Of a stretch of 64,000 nt of DNA, positions 27,311 through 35,120 are shown piece by piece. Source of the stretch: Bhargavaea cecembensis (lineage in GTDB: Bacteria > Bacillota > Bacilli > Bacillales_A > Planococcaceae). The notes below the pieces were generated by a model. The model did no database searches, was not told the DNA's origin, and saw only the letters and a list, made by a program, of their open reading frames with translations. The stretch covers positions 248,001 to 312,000 of the forward strand of contig NZ_LQNT01000001.1 of the NCBI RefSeq assembly GCF_001619585.1, written 5' to 3'. The position numbers were made by a program, and so were the translations under genes. The number at the start of each line of letters is the position of its first letter. Within the stretch, counting starts at the first letter, position 1.

Positions 27311-27916
27311 ATGAGAGATTCTGATTTTGGCTTGCGCCGGCTGCACTCGCTGCTTGGGATCATCCCGATCGGCCTGTTCCTAACGCAGCACCTCATCATC
27401 AACCACTTTGCAACGCAGGGGGTTGAGGCATTCAACACAGCGTCGGACTTCATGGGCAACCTGCCTTTCGTTCTCTGGCTTGAGTGGATCGTCATCTACA
27501 TCCCGCTCATGTTCCACGCATTCTTCGGCCTTTATATCGCGTTTACCGCCAAGCCGAACACGAACCGCTACGGTACATACCGCAACTGGATGTTCTTCCT
27601 GCAGCGCATTACGGGTGTATTCCTTGTGATCTTCATCGCTTGGCACATCTGGCAGACGCGGATCCAGAAGGCACTCGGCGCCGATGTTGACTTCGACATG
27701 ATGGCAGATATCTTCGCCAATCCGTTCATGATCGTGTTCTACGTACTCGGCGTCATCTCCGCAACGTTCCACTTTGCGAACGGCTTCTGGTCGTTCCTCG
27801 TCACATGGGGAATCACCCAGTCTCCGCGTTCGCAGCGCATCTCTACGTTCGTTATGATGGGACTGTTCCTCGTCCTGTCCGTGATCGGTCTCCGTGCCAT
27901 CTTTGCATTCGTGTGA
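27311..27916 (+). CDS. sdhC: Succinate dehydrogenase cytochrome b558 subunit
   Basis: A 201-residue, five-helix membrane anchor binding two hemes and reducing menaquinone. The heme-ligand histidines are in RRLHSLLGIIPIGLFLTQHL (residues about 9-28), PLMFHAFFGLY near 70, IAWHIWQTR near 113 and TFHFANGFWSF near 155. The ATG at 27311 is preceded by AAGGGGGG and agrees with Bacillus SdhC; upstream in-frame codons lie in the leader. First gene of sdhCAB. Confidence 0.94.
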   Translation: MRDSDFGLRRLHSLLGIIPIGLFLTQHLIINHFATQGVEAFNTASDFMGNLPFVLWLEWIVIYIPLMFHAFFGLYIAFTAKPNTNRYGTYRNWMFFLQRITGVFLVIFIAWHIWQTRIQKALGADVDFDMMADIFANPFMIVFYVLGVISATFHFANGFWSFLVTWGITQSPRSQRISTFVMMGLFLVLSVIGLRAIFAFV

Positions 27917-27969
27917 TGACTGGCATCCCGCGTCACCTACTTTGATCTAACTGAGGAGTGAAAGATAGA

Positions 27970-29721
27970 ATGGCGAAAAGCAAGTTGATCGTCGTCGGCG
28001 GCGGCCTTGCCGGCCTGATGGCGACGATTAAGGCTGCCGAAGCAGGCACGCCCGTCGAATTGTTTTCCCTTGTCCCTGTAAAACGTTCCCACTCCGTTTG
28101 TGCACAGGGCGGCATCAATGGTGCGGTCAACACGAAAGGGGAAGGCGATTCCCCTATGATCCACTTTGATGACACTGTGTATGGCGGTGACTTCCTGGCG
28201 AACCAGCCTCCTGTAAAGGCGATGGCTGAAGCGGCTCCTGGAATCATCCACCTGATGGACCGGATGGGCGTCATGTTCAACCGGACACCTGAAGGTCTGC
28301 TCGACTTCCGCCGTTTCGGCGGAACGCTCCACCACCGCACGGCTTTTGCCGGTGCGACAACCGGCCAGCAGCTTCTTTATGCGCTGGACGAGCAGGTCCG
28401 CCGCTTTGAAGTGGAAGGCCTCGTCAAAAAGTATGAAAACTGGGAGTTCCTCGGCGTTGTTCTTGACGATGAAGGCGTCTGCCGCGGGGTCTCTGCGCAA
28501 GACCTGAAAACGATGGAAATCAAGACATTCCGCTCTGACGCTGTTATTCTGGCGACAGGCGGACCGGGGATCATCTTCGGGAAGTCGACAAACTCTGTCA
28601 TCAACACAGGTTCCGCTGCAGCAATCGCTTATCAGCAGGGCGCAATCTACGCGAACGGCGAATTCATCCAGATTCACCCAACGGCAATCCCTGGTGACGA
28701 CAAGCTCCGTCTCATGTCCGAGTCGGCACGCGGCGAAGGCGGACGTGTCTGGACTTACAAGGACGGCAAGCCTTGGTACTTCCTTGAAGAGAAATATCCG
28801 GCCTACGGGAACCTCGTGCCGCGTGACATCGCAACCCGTGAAATCTTCGATGTCTGCGTCAACCAGAAACTCGGCATCAACGGCGAGAACATGGTTTACC
28901 TGGACCTTTCCCATAAAGATGCGCACGAGCTCGATGTCAAGCTCGGCGGAATCATCGAAATCTATGAGAAGTTCACAGGCGACGATCCTCGTAAAGTACC
29001 GATGAAGATCTTCCCGGCAGTCCACTACTCGATGGGCGGCCTCTGGGTAGACTATGACCAGATGACAAACATCCCGGGACTCTTCGCTGCAGGTGAGGCG
29101 GATTACTCCATGCACGGCGCAAACCGCCTCGGTGCGAACTCCCTCCTGTCCGCGATTTACGGCGGCATGGTTGCAGGTCCGAACGCTGTCAAGTACATGG
29201 AAGGCCTGGACAAGCATGCCGAAGATCTTTCTTCGACACTCTACGACAACGTCGAAAAGTCGGAAGGGCAGAAGTGGGAAAACATCATGAAGATGGACGG
29301 CAAGGAAAACGCCTATGTCCTGCATAAGGAACTTGGCGAGATCATGACCGACAACGTCACGGTCGTCCGCTTCAATGACAAGCTCCAGGAGACGGACTAC
29401 AAAATCCAGGAACTCCTCGAGCGCTACGAAAACATCAACGTCCACGATACGTCACGCTGGTCCAACCAGGGTGCGGCATTTACCCGCCAGCTGAAGAACA
29501 TGCTTTACCTGGCGCGCGTCATCACGATCGGGGCACTTAACCGTGACGAAAGCCGCGGTGCGCACTACAAGCCGGACTTCCCTGAGCGGAACGACGAAGA
29601 GTTCCTGAAGACGACAATGGCTTCGTTCAATGGCGGCGCCAACGCACCGAAGTTCGAATATGCCGATGTCGATGTTTCCCTGATCAAGCCGCGTAAGCGC
29701 GACTATACATCGAAGCACTGA
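27970..29721 (+). CDS. sdhA: Succinate dehydrogenase flavoprotein subunit
   Basis: A 583-residue FAD-linked subunit oxidising succinate to fumarate. The dinucleotide fold VVGGGLAGLMATIKAAEAG is at residues ~7-25, the FAD-His attachment region HSVCAQGGINGAVN near 40, HRTAFAGATTGQQ near 122 and the active-site HPTAIPGDDKLRLMSESARG near 238. The C-terminal domain has SRGAHYKPDFPERND. GAGGAG precedes the ATG at 27970; the GTG at 27958 is within the SD. Second gene of sdhCAB. Confidence 0.96.
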   Translation: MAKSKLIVVGGGLAGLMATIKAAEAGTPVELFSLVPVKRSHSVCAQGGINGAVNTKGEGDSPMIHFDDTVYGGDFLANQPPVKAMAEAAPGIIHLMDRMGVMFNRTPEGLLDFRRFGGTLHHRTAFAGATTGQQLLYALDEQVRRFEVEGLVKKYENWEFLGVVLDDEGVCRGVSAQDLKTMEIKTFRSDAVILATGGPGIIFGKSTNSVINTGSAAAIAYQQGAIYANGEFIQIHPTAIPGDDKLRLMSESARGEGGRVWTYKDGKPWYFLEEKYPAYGNLVPRDIATREIFDVCVNQKLGINGENMVYLDLSHKDAHELDVKLGGIIEIYEKFTGDDPRKVPMKIFPAVHYSMGGLWVDYDQMTNIPGLFAAGEADYSMHGANRLGANSLLSAIYGGMVAGPNAVKYMEGLDKHAEDLSSTLYDNVEKSEGQKWENIMKMDGKENAYVLHKELGEIMTDNVTVVRFNDKLQETDYKIQELLERYENINVHDTSRWSNQGAAFTRQLKNMLYLARVITIGALNRDESRGAHYKPDFPERNDEEFLKTTMASFNGGANAPKFEYADVDVSLIKPRKRDYTSKH

Positions 29722-29747
29722 TTCTCTGAGAAAGGAGACGCATAAAA

Positions 29748-30548
29748 ATGGCTGAAAATGCTGTAAAGGAACGGAATGAGGCGACGGCTGCAAAGACCGT
29801 CCAGTTTAAGATCCAGCGTCAGGATAGCCCGGAATCGAGCCCTTACTGGGAAACGTTCAACGTTCCATACCGCCAGAACATGAACGTCATTTCGGCGCTC
29901 ATGGAAATCCGCCGGAACCCGGTAAACTCTGAAGGCAAGGCAACTTCTCCGATCCAGTGGGAAATGAACTGTCTCGAGGAAGTCTGCGGTGCCTGCTCGA
30001 TGGTCATCAACGGCCGCCCGCGCCAGTCTTGTACGGCGCTTGTCGACCAGCTGACCCAGCCGATCACGCTTGAGCCGATGCGTACGTTCCCGGTCGTCCG
30101 CGACCTGGTCGTAGATCGTGAGGTCATGTTCGACTCGCTCAAGAAGGTTAAGGCATGGGTGCCGATCGACGGTACGTATGACCTCGGTGAAGGACCGCGC
30201 ATGCCTGAGCGCAAGCGCCAGTGGGCTTATGAGCTTTCCAAGTGCATGACCTGCGGCGTATGCCTCGAAGCTTGCCCGAACGTCAACGACAAGACGAACT
30301 TCATCGGCCCTGCGCTGATTTCCCAGGTCCGCCTGTTCAACTCGCACCCTACAGGCGCGATGAACCGTGACGAGCGTCTGGATGCGCTGATGCAGGACGG
30401 CGGACTCGCAGAATGCGGTAACTCGCAGAACTGTGTTGTCGCCTGCCCGAAAGGCATTCCGCTCACCACATCGATCGCTGCAATGAACCGCGCAGCATCC
30501 GTATACTCCTTTAAGCGCTTCTTCGGTTCCGACCACATGGTCGACTGA
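29748..30548 (+). CDS. sdhB: Succinate dehydrogenase iron-sulfur subunit
   Basis: A 266-residue electron-transfer subunit. The [2Fe-2S] ligands are in NCLEEVCGACSMVINGRPR-C near residues 80-100, and two further clusters use CMTCGVCLEACPN near 166 and CGNSQNCVVACPKG near 224, giving [4Fe-4S] and [3Fe-4S]. AAAGGAGA precedes the ATG. It completes the membrane-bound complex II and is followed by a terminator. Confidence 0.96.
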   Translation: MAENAVKERNEATAAKTVQFKIQRQDSPESSPYWETFNVPYRQNMNVISALMEIRRNPVNSEGKATSPIQWEMNCLEEVCGACSMVINGRPRQSCTALVDQLTQPITLEPMRTFPVVRDLVVDREVMFDSLKKVKAWVPIDGTYDLGEGPRMPERKRQWAYELSKCMTCGVCLEACPNVNDKTNFIGPALISQVRLFNSHPTGAMNRDERLDALMQDGGLAECGNSQNCVVACPKGIPLTTSIAAMNRAASVYSFKRFFGSDHMVD

Positions 30549-30559
30549 TGCTGCGCCGT

Positions 30560-30598
30560 CCCCCGCAAACCGGCCCGTCCGGATTGCGGGGGATTTTT
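30560..30598 (+). terminator. Intrinsic terminator of sdhCAB
   Basis: CCCCCGCAA pairs with TTGCGGGGG around an inner CCGG...CCGG hairpin and is followed by ATTTTTATTTTT. Confidence 0.92.
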
Positions 30599-30693
30599 AT
30601 TTTTCTCCAAGCCGCAGGGCTGCCGTGTCACACGGGCCGGTTGTTTTATATAGTAGGAACATCCGCGTGCGCCTTCTCATCATCCGTTTCTTC

Positions 30694-30702
30694 TGATATG
30701 AT
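30694..30702 (+). promoter_or_regulatory. Extended -10 promoter of ysmA
   Basis: TGATATGAT has the TGn extension; the -35 is weak. It directly abuts the FadR box. Confidence 0.6.
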
Positions 30703-30705
30703 AAA

Positions 30706-30723
30706 AGAATGAATAGTCATTCA
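30706..30723. promoter_or_regulatory. FadR operator upstream of the thioesterase gene
   Basis: AGAATGAATAGTCATTCA matches TGAATGAMTANTCATTCA at 17 of 18 positions and covers the expected transcription start. It links ysmA to the fatty-acid regulon at 20.5 kb. Confidence 0.85.
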
Positions 30724-30746
30724 TTTTGAGTTGTGGAGGAATGGTC

Positions 30747-31205
30747 ATGAGGGCATCATACATCGGGGACTATGAAGAATGGAGAAAAGGTTTCAATTTT
30801 TCGGTACCGGTCACGGTCCGATTTTCTGAGACGGATATGTTCGGACATCTGAATAATACGGTCAACTTTACGTATTTTGAACATGCAAGGATCGAGTATC
30901 TGAAGCATCTTGGTCTTATGGAGAACTGGCTGGATGAGGAGGAAGGGGCAATCACAGTTGTGGCAGACCTGCAGTGTGATTACCTGAAGCAGGTGTTTTT
31001 CGATGAACAGCTTGACATCCATGTCAAGACGGCAAGAGTCGGGAGCACGTCGCTGGATATCCATTACCTCGCGACCGGCCGGGACGGGGAGCCGGCATTT
31101 ACCGGACGCGGGACGATTGTCCAGGTAGGCCGGAAGACCGGAAAACCGCTTCCGTGGTCGGACAAAGCCCTCGACGCAATCGGTGCTGCATCAGCTTTAT
31201 CGTGA
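30747..31205 (+). CDS. ysmA: Acyl-CoA thioesterase, hot-dog fold
   Basis: A 152-residue enzyme of the 4-hydroxybenzoyl-CoA thioesterase/FadM type: RFSETDMFGHLNNTVNFTYF near residues 23-42 contains the catalytic Asp region and is followed by the long helix EHARIEYLKHLG. The fold is the single hot-dog domain. The ATG at 30747 lies 7 bases after GGAGGA; one 6 bases earlier is too close. The FadR operator suggests it releases fatty acids from acyl-CoA during beta-oxidation, perhaps for intermediates that stall. It has the ysmA position before gerE. Confidence 0.86.
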   Translation: MRASYIGDYEEWRKGFNFSVPVTVRFSETDMFGHLNNTVNFTYFEHARIEYLKHLGLMENWLDEEEGAITVVADLQCDYLKQVFFDEQLDIHVKTARVGSTSLDIHYLATGRDGEPAFTGRGTIVQVGRKTGKPLPWSDKALDAIGAASALS

Positions 31206-31234
31206 TAAACCTTTGATTGCCGGGCAAATGCCGT

Positions 31235-31263
31235 CACCGCCGGACCCGTCCCTTCATACTCTA
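31235..31263 (+). promoter_or_regulatory. Sigma-K-type promoter of gerE
   Basis: CATACTCTA at 31255-31263 fits the sigma-K -10 CATANNNTA exactly, and CACC at 31235-31238, 16 bases before it, fits the AC-type -35. B. subtilis gerE is sigma-K dependent. Confidence 0.65.
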
Positions 31264-31292
31264 CGATGAAGAGTTGAGGGGAGGGGCGCTAC

Positions 31293-31517
31293 GTGGCGGA
31301 TGAGCTGCATCATCGTTCATTACTTACCGGAAGGGAAAGAGAGATTTTCCAGCTGCTGGTGAAGGATCAGACAACGAAGGAAATTGCAGCCAGGCTGGGA
31401 ATCAGCGAAAAGACCGTCCGGAATCATATTTCGAACACCATTCAGAAACTTGGGGTATCCGGACGCGCTCAGGCAATCGTCGAGCTTCTCCGGCTGTCGG
31501 AACTCTCGCTTGACTAA
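31293..31517 (+). CDS. gerE: Spore germination/coat regulator GerE
   Basis: A 74-residue LuxR-type HTH protein without a receiver domain, the size and sequence of GerE: LTGREREIFQLLVKDQTTKE near residue 10, then IAARLGISEKTVRNHISNTI and KLGVSGRAQAIVELLRL. GerE is the last mother-cell regulator of sporulation and controls coat genes and sigK. The start is GTG 31293 after GGGGAGGGG. Upstream is a sigma-K-type promoter. Its neighbours, ysmA and ysmB, match B. subtilis. Together with sspI it marks a sporulating ancestry. Confidence 0.93.
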   Translation: MADELHHRSLLTGREREIFQLLVKDQTTKEIAARLGISEKTVRNHISNTIQKLGVSGRAQAIVELLRLSELSLD

Positions 31518-31538
31518 ATATACTTGCCATTCCGCCGT

Positions 31539-31571
31539 AAACCGTTCACAATATAATTATTCAAACGGTTT
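31539..31571. promoter_or_regulatory. Inverted repeat around the ysmB -10
   Basis: AAACCGTT (31539-31546) and AACGGTTT (31564-31571) bracket TATAAT at 31552-31557. The site is a plausible operator for the MarR protein just downstream. No good -35 is seen. Confidence 0.5.
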
Positions 31572-31587
31572 CGGGAGTGGTGAGTTG

Positions 31588-32082
31588 ATGGCTGGCTTGA
31601 ACGGAGAGGACCTGAAGCATAACGGGGAAGATATCGCCTTCGTCGAAAAGGAGCTGCGTCATATCGCTGCGCTGATCAAGCAGAGCGGACGGGAAATTCT
31701 CGACAATTATCCGATCACTCCGCCTCAGTTCGTGGCGCTGCAATGGCTGCTCGAACTGGGAGATATGACAATCGGCGACTTGTCGAATAAGATGTACCTG
31801 GCCTTTTCGACGACGACCGACCTCGTTGACAGAATGGAAAAGAACCGTCTTGTAAAGCGGGTGCGTGACGAACAGGACCGGCGGGTCGTTCGGATCCATC
31901 TGCTGGAGGACGGGGAACGGATCATCCAGGAAGTCATCGAGAAGCGGCAGAAGGACCTTCAGGCTGTGCTGTCTGATTTTTCGGCGGAGGAAGTCGTCCG
32001 CCTTTCCGGCATGCTGTCCAAGCTGCACAGCGGCATGAAGGAAGGCAGGAAACGAAGAATGGATATGAGGAATAAAGAGTGA
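31588..32082 (+). CDS. ysmB: MarR family transcriptional regulator
   Basis: A 164-residue winged-helix regulator. The HTH region ITPPQFVALQWLLELGDMTI near 47 leads to LSNKMYLAFSTTTDLVDRME, and the wing contains RVRDEQDRRVVRIHL, the conserved D-x-R-D-x-R of the MarR family (here DEQDRR). The ATG at 31588 follows GGTGAG; an upstream extension into gerE lacks a start. The ligand and targets are unknown, though an inverted repeat at its own promoter suggests autoregulation. A terminator follows. Confidence 0.87.
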   Translation: MAGLNGEDLKHNGEDIAFVEKELRHIAALIKQSGREILDNYPITPPQFVALQWLLELGDMTIGDLSNKMYLAFSTTTDLVDRMEKNRLVKRVRDEQDRRVVRIHLLEDGERIIQEVIEKRQKDLQAVLSDFSAEEVVRLSGMLSKLHSGMKEGRKRRMDMRNKE

Positions 32083-32105
32083 TAAAAATCGGACGGCTGA
32101 TGAGG

Positions 32106-32133
32106 CCCGGAGCAGGAAGCGCTTCGGGTTTTT
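32106..32133 (+). terminator. Intrinsic terminator of ysmB
   Basis: CCCGGAGC pairs with GCTTCGGG (one G-U), followed by TTTTT. Confidence 0.8.
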
Positions 32134-32196
32134 CGCCGTCCCGGAACGGTTATGATAGTTAAGACGGCAACTGCCGGGCGGAAGGAGAAGGTACGG

Positions 32197-32802
32197 ATGA
32201 ATGAAGTGATTATCGCGACAAAAAACCGCGGGAAGGCAAAGGACTTTGAGGCGCTGCTGTCGCCTTATGGCATCAGGGTGCTTACGCTGTTCGATGTGGC
32301 ACCTGAACTTGAAATCGAGGAAACGGGCACGACATTCAGGGAAAACGCGGCTCTGAAGGCTGAGACGGTTGCAGAAAAACTCGGAAAAATGGTCATTGCC
32401 GATGACAGCGGCCTTGCCGTGGATGCGCTGGACGGAAAGCCGGGCGTCTATTCCGCGCGCTACAGCGGCGAAGGAGCAACGGACGAGCGCAACATTGAAA
32501 AACTGCTTGCGGATCTTTCCGGCGTACAGGATGAGGAACGCACTGCGCGCTTTGTCTGTGTACTCGCGGTCGCAGCGCCGGGTGCGGAAACCCGATTTTT
32601 TGAGGGGACATGCGAGGGGCGGATCCTGCGGGCACCGGCAGGGGAAAACGGTTTCGGCTATGATCCCGTCTTCTATGTCCCGAGGGAAGAACGGACAATG
32701 GCGCAGCTGACACCCGAGGAGAAAGCGGTCGTGTCCCACCGTGGCGAAGCCATCCGGAGCCTCGAGGAACAGGCGGGGGAATTGTTCGGGGAGAAGCAAT
32801 GA
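32197..32802 (+). CDS. rdgB: XTP/dITP pyrophosphatase (RdgB/HAM1)
   Basis: A 201-residue house-cleaning nucleotidase that hydrolyses dITP and XTP. The N-terminal VIIATKNRGKAKDFEALL motif, ADDSGLAVDALDGKPGVYSA near 67, ENGFGYDPVFYVP near 148 and VVSHRGEA near 176 are all family signatures. GAAGGAG precedes the ATG at 32197. In B. subtilis ysnA follows racE-gerM-rph; those are missing here. It overlaps the next gene by 4 bases. Confidence 0.93.
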   Translation: MNEVIIATKNRGKAKDFEALLSPYGIRVLTLFDVAPELEIEETGTTFRENAALKAETVAEKLGKMVIADDSGLAVDALDGKPGVYSARYSGEGATDERNIEKLLADLSGVQDEERTARFVCVLAVAAPGAETRFFEGTCEGRILRAPAGENGFGYDPVFYVPREERTMAQLTPEEKAVVSHRGEAIRSLEEQAGELFGEKQ

Positions 32803-33320
32803 CGAACTGGCGCATTGCGGTGATGAGCGATTCGCATGGGGACACGGAGACGGTCCGTCATTTTCTGGACAGGCAGTCGGACTCTGAGCAACTCATCCAC
32901 TGCGGGGACAGCGAGCTGCCGGCGGAAGACCCGCTTCTTGAAACCTTGGCCGCTGTCAAAGGCAACTGTGACCCGGATGGGCTGCCCGAGTACCGGATGC
33001 TGGAAGCCGGCGGATATCGTGTGCTCGTCACACATGGCCATCTGGATCGGGTAAAGACGGGCCTGTTGCCGCTCCGTTACAGGGCGGAGGAAGCGGGGGC
33101 CAATATCGTCCTGTTCGGCCATACGCATCTTTATGGAGCGGAAGTTCATGACGGGATTCTGTTTGTGAATCCGGGCAGCACGCACAGGCCGCCGCCCGGC
33201 CGTCCGGCCACCTACGCAGTCATCGAAGGAAGAGCGAAAGGCGTGGCTGTCCGGTTCGTGCAGACGGACAGTTCAGAGGCGGATTCAGCCGACTTTCCGG
33301 ATTTTCAGAAACGCCGTTGA
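32799..33320 (+). CDS. ysnB: Metallophosphoesterase (YfcE/MJ0936 family)
   Basis: A 173-residue calcineurin-like phosphodiesterase. All metal-binding blocks are present: MSDSHGD near residue 7, HCGDSE near 35, KGNCDPD near 51, THGHLDR near 75 and FGHTHLYG near 105. The family hydrolyses cyclic-nucleotide-like diesters in vitro; the natural substrate is unknown. It is translationally coupled to rdgB by an ATGA overlap. The -35 of the following tRNA overlaps its stop. Confidence 0.9.
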   Translation: MTNWRIAVMSDSHGDTETVRHFLDRQSDSEQLIHCGDSELPAEDPLLETLAAVKGNCDPDGLPEYRMLEAGGYRVLVTHGHLDRVKTGLLPLRYRAEEAGANIVLFGHTHLYGAEVHDGILFVNPGSTHRPPPGRPATYAVIEGRAKGVAVRFVQTDSSEADSADFPDFQKRR

Positions 33321-33345
33321 CTTTTCGGAGCAGGGAACCTATAAT
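33317..33345 (+). promoter_or_regulatory. Sigma-A promoter of tRNA-Arg
   Basis: TTGACT (33317-33322), 17-base spacer, TATAAT (33340-33345). Confidence 0.85.
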
Positions 33346-33378
33346 TATCTTTGTCTTGCGCAACCGCATGGTTGCCTT

Positions 33379-33452
33379 GTCCCAGTAGCTCAGCAGGATA
33401 GAGCAACAGCCTTCTAAGCTGTCGGTCGCAGGTTCGAATCCTGCCTGGGACG
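33379..33452 (+). tRNA. tRNA-Arg (anticodon TCT)
   Basis: The acceptor pair GTCCCAG and CTGGGAC, D-arm AGCTC...GAGC, anticodon stem ACAGC/GCTGT with loop CTTCTAA (anticodon TCT at 33413-33415), and T-arm CGCAG-GTTCGAATC-CTGC complete a cloverleaf. The discriminator is G33452; CCA is not encoded. Its 3' end is the boundary of an AT-rich region and is partly repeated at 36971-36988. Confidence 0.96.
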
Positions 33453-33453
33453 T
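33436..33453 (+). repeat. Putative attL: tRNA-Arg 3' end
   Basis: GAATCCTGCCTGGGACGT at the tRNA 3' end matches GAATTCCTCCTGGGACGT at 36971-36988 in 15 of 18 positions; the last 10 bases are identical. Confidence 0.6.
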
Positions 33454-33488
33454 ATTTCAGTAAAAACTGAACACGTTAAGAAGTAAGG

Positions 33489-33537
33489 AGAATGACCACA
33501 AACGTTGATACGACAGCGTTTGTGGTCATTCTTTGTT
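33489..33537 (+). terminator. Intrinsic terminator after tRNA-Arg
   Basis: AGAATGACCACAAACG and CGTTTGTGGTCATTCT form a 16-bp perfect stem, then TTGTTTT. It lies inside the putative island. Confidence 0.85.
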
Positions 33538-33575
33538 TTAGAAACGATAGAAAATGAAATCATTTCACACAAATT

Positions 33576-33840
33576 TTACACATTCAACGTACTCGCCATG
33601 TCCTCAAACATTATGCTCATGTTAGAAGTGACGGCTTTCAATCCTTTGAACCCCCTGACGCTTTTGTAATCCCATGCCTCTGTCACTGCATTCCTGAAGT
33701 CAGTCCAAGGAGTATCAAACAATATTCTATGCTTCTATGGAGACGTTTATAAACTTCTGCCATCAGGAGCTGACTCTCCCCCTTCAAATCGATTTGGTAT
33801 GCTTGGTAAAAACTTCACCTTTGCTCCGGGTATATTCCGA
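33576..33840 (-). pseudogene. Decayed, frameshifted reading frame, unidentified
   Basis: The minus strand holds overlapping protein-like fragments in three frames: first RNIPGAKVKFLPSIPNRFEG, then QLLMAEVYKRLHRSIEY, then FDTPWTDFRNAVTEAWDYKS ending AVTSNMSIMFEDMASTLNV before TAA at 33576-33578. They read as one C-terminal region broken by two frameshifts. I do not recognise the family. No start codon with an SD is visible. It may be a remnant of the island's mobility genes, but that is a guess. Confidence 0.4.
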
Positions 33841-33894
33841 TATTTCCTAATCAAATATCGGAAAAACGGCTGGTTTCCATGTTTGATTAGGAAA
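33835..33894. promoter_or_regulatory. Overlapping, mutually exclusive inverted repeats
   Basis: Hairpin 1: TTCCGATATTT (33835-33845) with AAATATCGGAA (33853-33863). Hairpin 2: TTTCCTAATCAAA (33843-33855) with TTTGATTAGGAAA (33882-33894). Both are perfect and share bases, so only one can form. The right arm overlaps a possible -35 TTGATT (33883-33888) with TATATT at 33904-33909. A regulator site or a switching leader are both possible. Confidence 0.5.
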
Positions 33895-33971
33895 CGGATA
33901 ATTTATATTGAAGTGAACCATCATAAGCTGGATTGAAAAGTAGGGCACCATCAAGTAAGGAGGAGTTTGGC

Positions 33972-35072
33972 TTGTTCCGCTTGGTTCTATTGTTCGGAAT
34001 GACTTTATTAGTCGGGTTGATTTCATTGAATGCTTATGAAACTTTTGCTCAAGAGGATGACGACAAAAGGGAGGTTGATTCTTTCCTGACACAGTTGTAT
34101 GTTGATCGTAATGCCTTTCTTGTCAATCGGCTTCCGGAATCCATTAACAAATATTATATCCATACGGAGAAGGTAAGCAGCTACGCTTATCAAATGGAAT
34201 TAAGACGTGGAAAGTACATCAATACCTGGGCAGATAAACGTGGCATACGGCTTATAGAAGCAGAACCCACCATTCGTATTACTCGTTTCAAAAAAAATGG
34301 GGATGTAGCGTATGTTTCCCTGATACAGACGGCCAAAATATCGTATGACTACAATACAGTTTATCCACCACCCCAAGCCTTTGGTGTCGGTACGCGGCAT
34401 GCTCTTACATTGAAGAAAATAGACGGTAATTGGATGGTATTAAAGGAATGGTATTTGGATCCGCTTGAAGAAAACTCAGAGTTAATAGCGGATTCACCAG
34501 TGGGCTTCCCCCATCTTTCTGCCGACAACGAAACTTCGCAGAATAAAGGGCGATATAATCGAGAACGTGCAGTGGCCTATGCCAATAAGTACGCAGGCCT
34601 AGCTTGGGGAGCCGGGAATAATAACCGTTACAATTCGAAATATATGGATTACACACCACTTGGCGGAGACTGTACCAACTTTGTATCCCAAGTTCTTGGC
34701 GACAAGGAGGAAGGCGGCGGTTTGCAGACAACGCACAATTGGAGAAGTGGAAGTAAAGCATGGGTACAAACGGATGCTTTTGAACATTTCTTGCTCAATT
34801 CCGGATATGGAAGTTTGATTGCAAAGGGGACATTTACAGAAGTTACTGAATCAAGCGACAAACATCCACATGGAGCAATCTCAAGATTAAAGCCAGGTGA
34901 CGTGATCGGCTACACGCTAAATGGAGATACGGACCATTTTTCGGTTGTGATAGGGCAAGATGCTAACGGCTATCCGTTAGTGAATTCCCATACTGCGGAT
35001 CGGTATCGTGTACCGTTTGACCTCGGCTGGGATAAAACAACGAAATATATCCTCGTTCATATCAATGATTAA
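33972..35072 (+). CDS. Secreted amidase-domain (Amidase_6) protein
   Basis: A 366-residue protein starting at TTG 33972, 8 bases after AAGGAGG; an open extension upstream has no SD. Residues ~1-27 form a signal peptide or anchor (LVLLFGMTLLVGLISLNAY). Residues ~35-190 are a mixed alpha/beta region without a family I can name. Residues ~195-366 form an Amidase_6 (NlpC/P60-like) domain with the putative catalytic Cys in TPLGGDCTNFVSQVL, His in DTDHFSVVIG and a further NSHTADRYRV. Such domains occur in B. subtilis YhbB-type sporulation-linked amidases. The codons are AT-rich compared with neighbours. It lies inside the putative tRNA island. Confidence 0.8.
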   Translation: MFRLVLLFGMTLLVGLISLNAYETFAQEDDDKREVDSFLTQLYVDRNAFLVNRLPESINKYYIHTEKVSSYAYQMELRRGKYINTWADKRGIRLIEAEPTIRITRFKKNGDVAYVSLIQTAKISYDYNTVYPPPQAFGVGTRHALTLKKIDGNWMVLKEWYLDPLEENSELIADSPVGFPHLSADNETSQNKGRYNRERAVAYANKYAGLAWGAGNNNRYNSKYMDYTPLGGDCTNFVSQVLGDKEEGGGLQTTHNWRSGSKAWVQTDAFEHFLLNSGYGSLIAKGTFTEVTESSDKHPHGAISRLKPGDVIGYTLNGDTDHFSVVIGQDANGYPLVNSHTADRYRVPFDLGWDKTTKYILVHIND

Positions 35073-35120
35073 TCGAAAATCGAAAAAGGTCTTTGTAAAA
35101 AGTCTCCGTAGTCTACCCCT

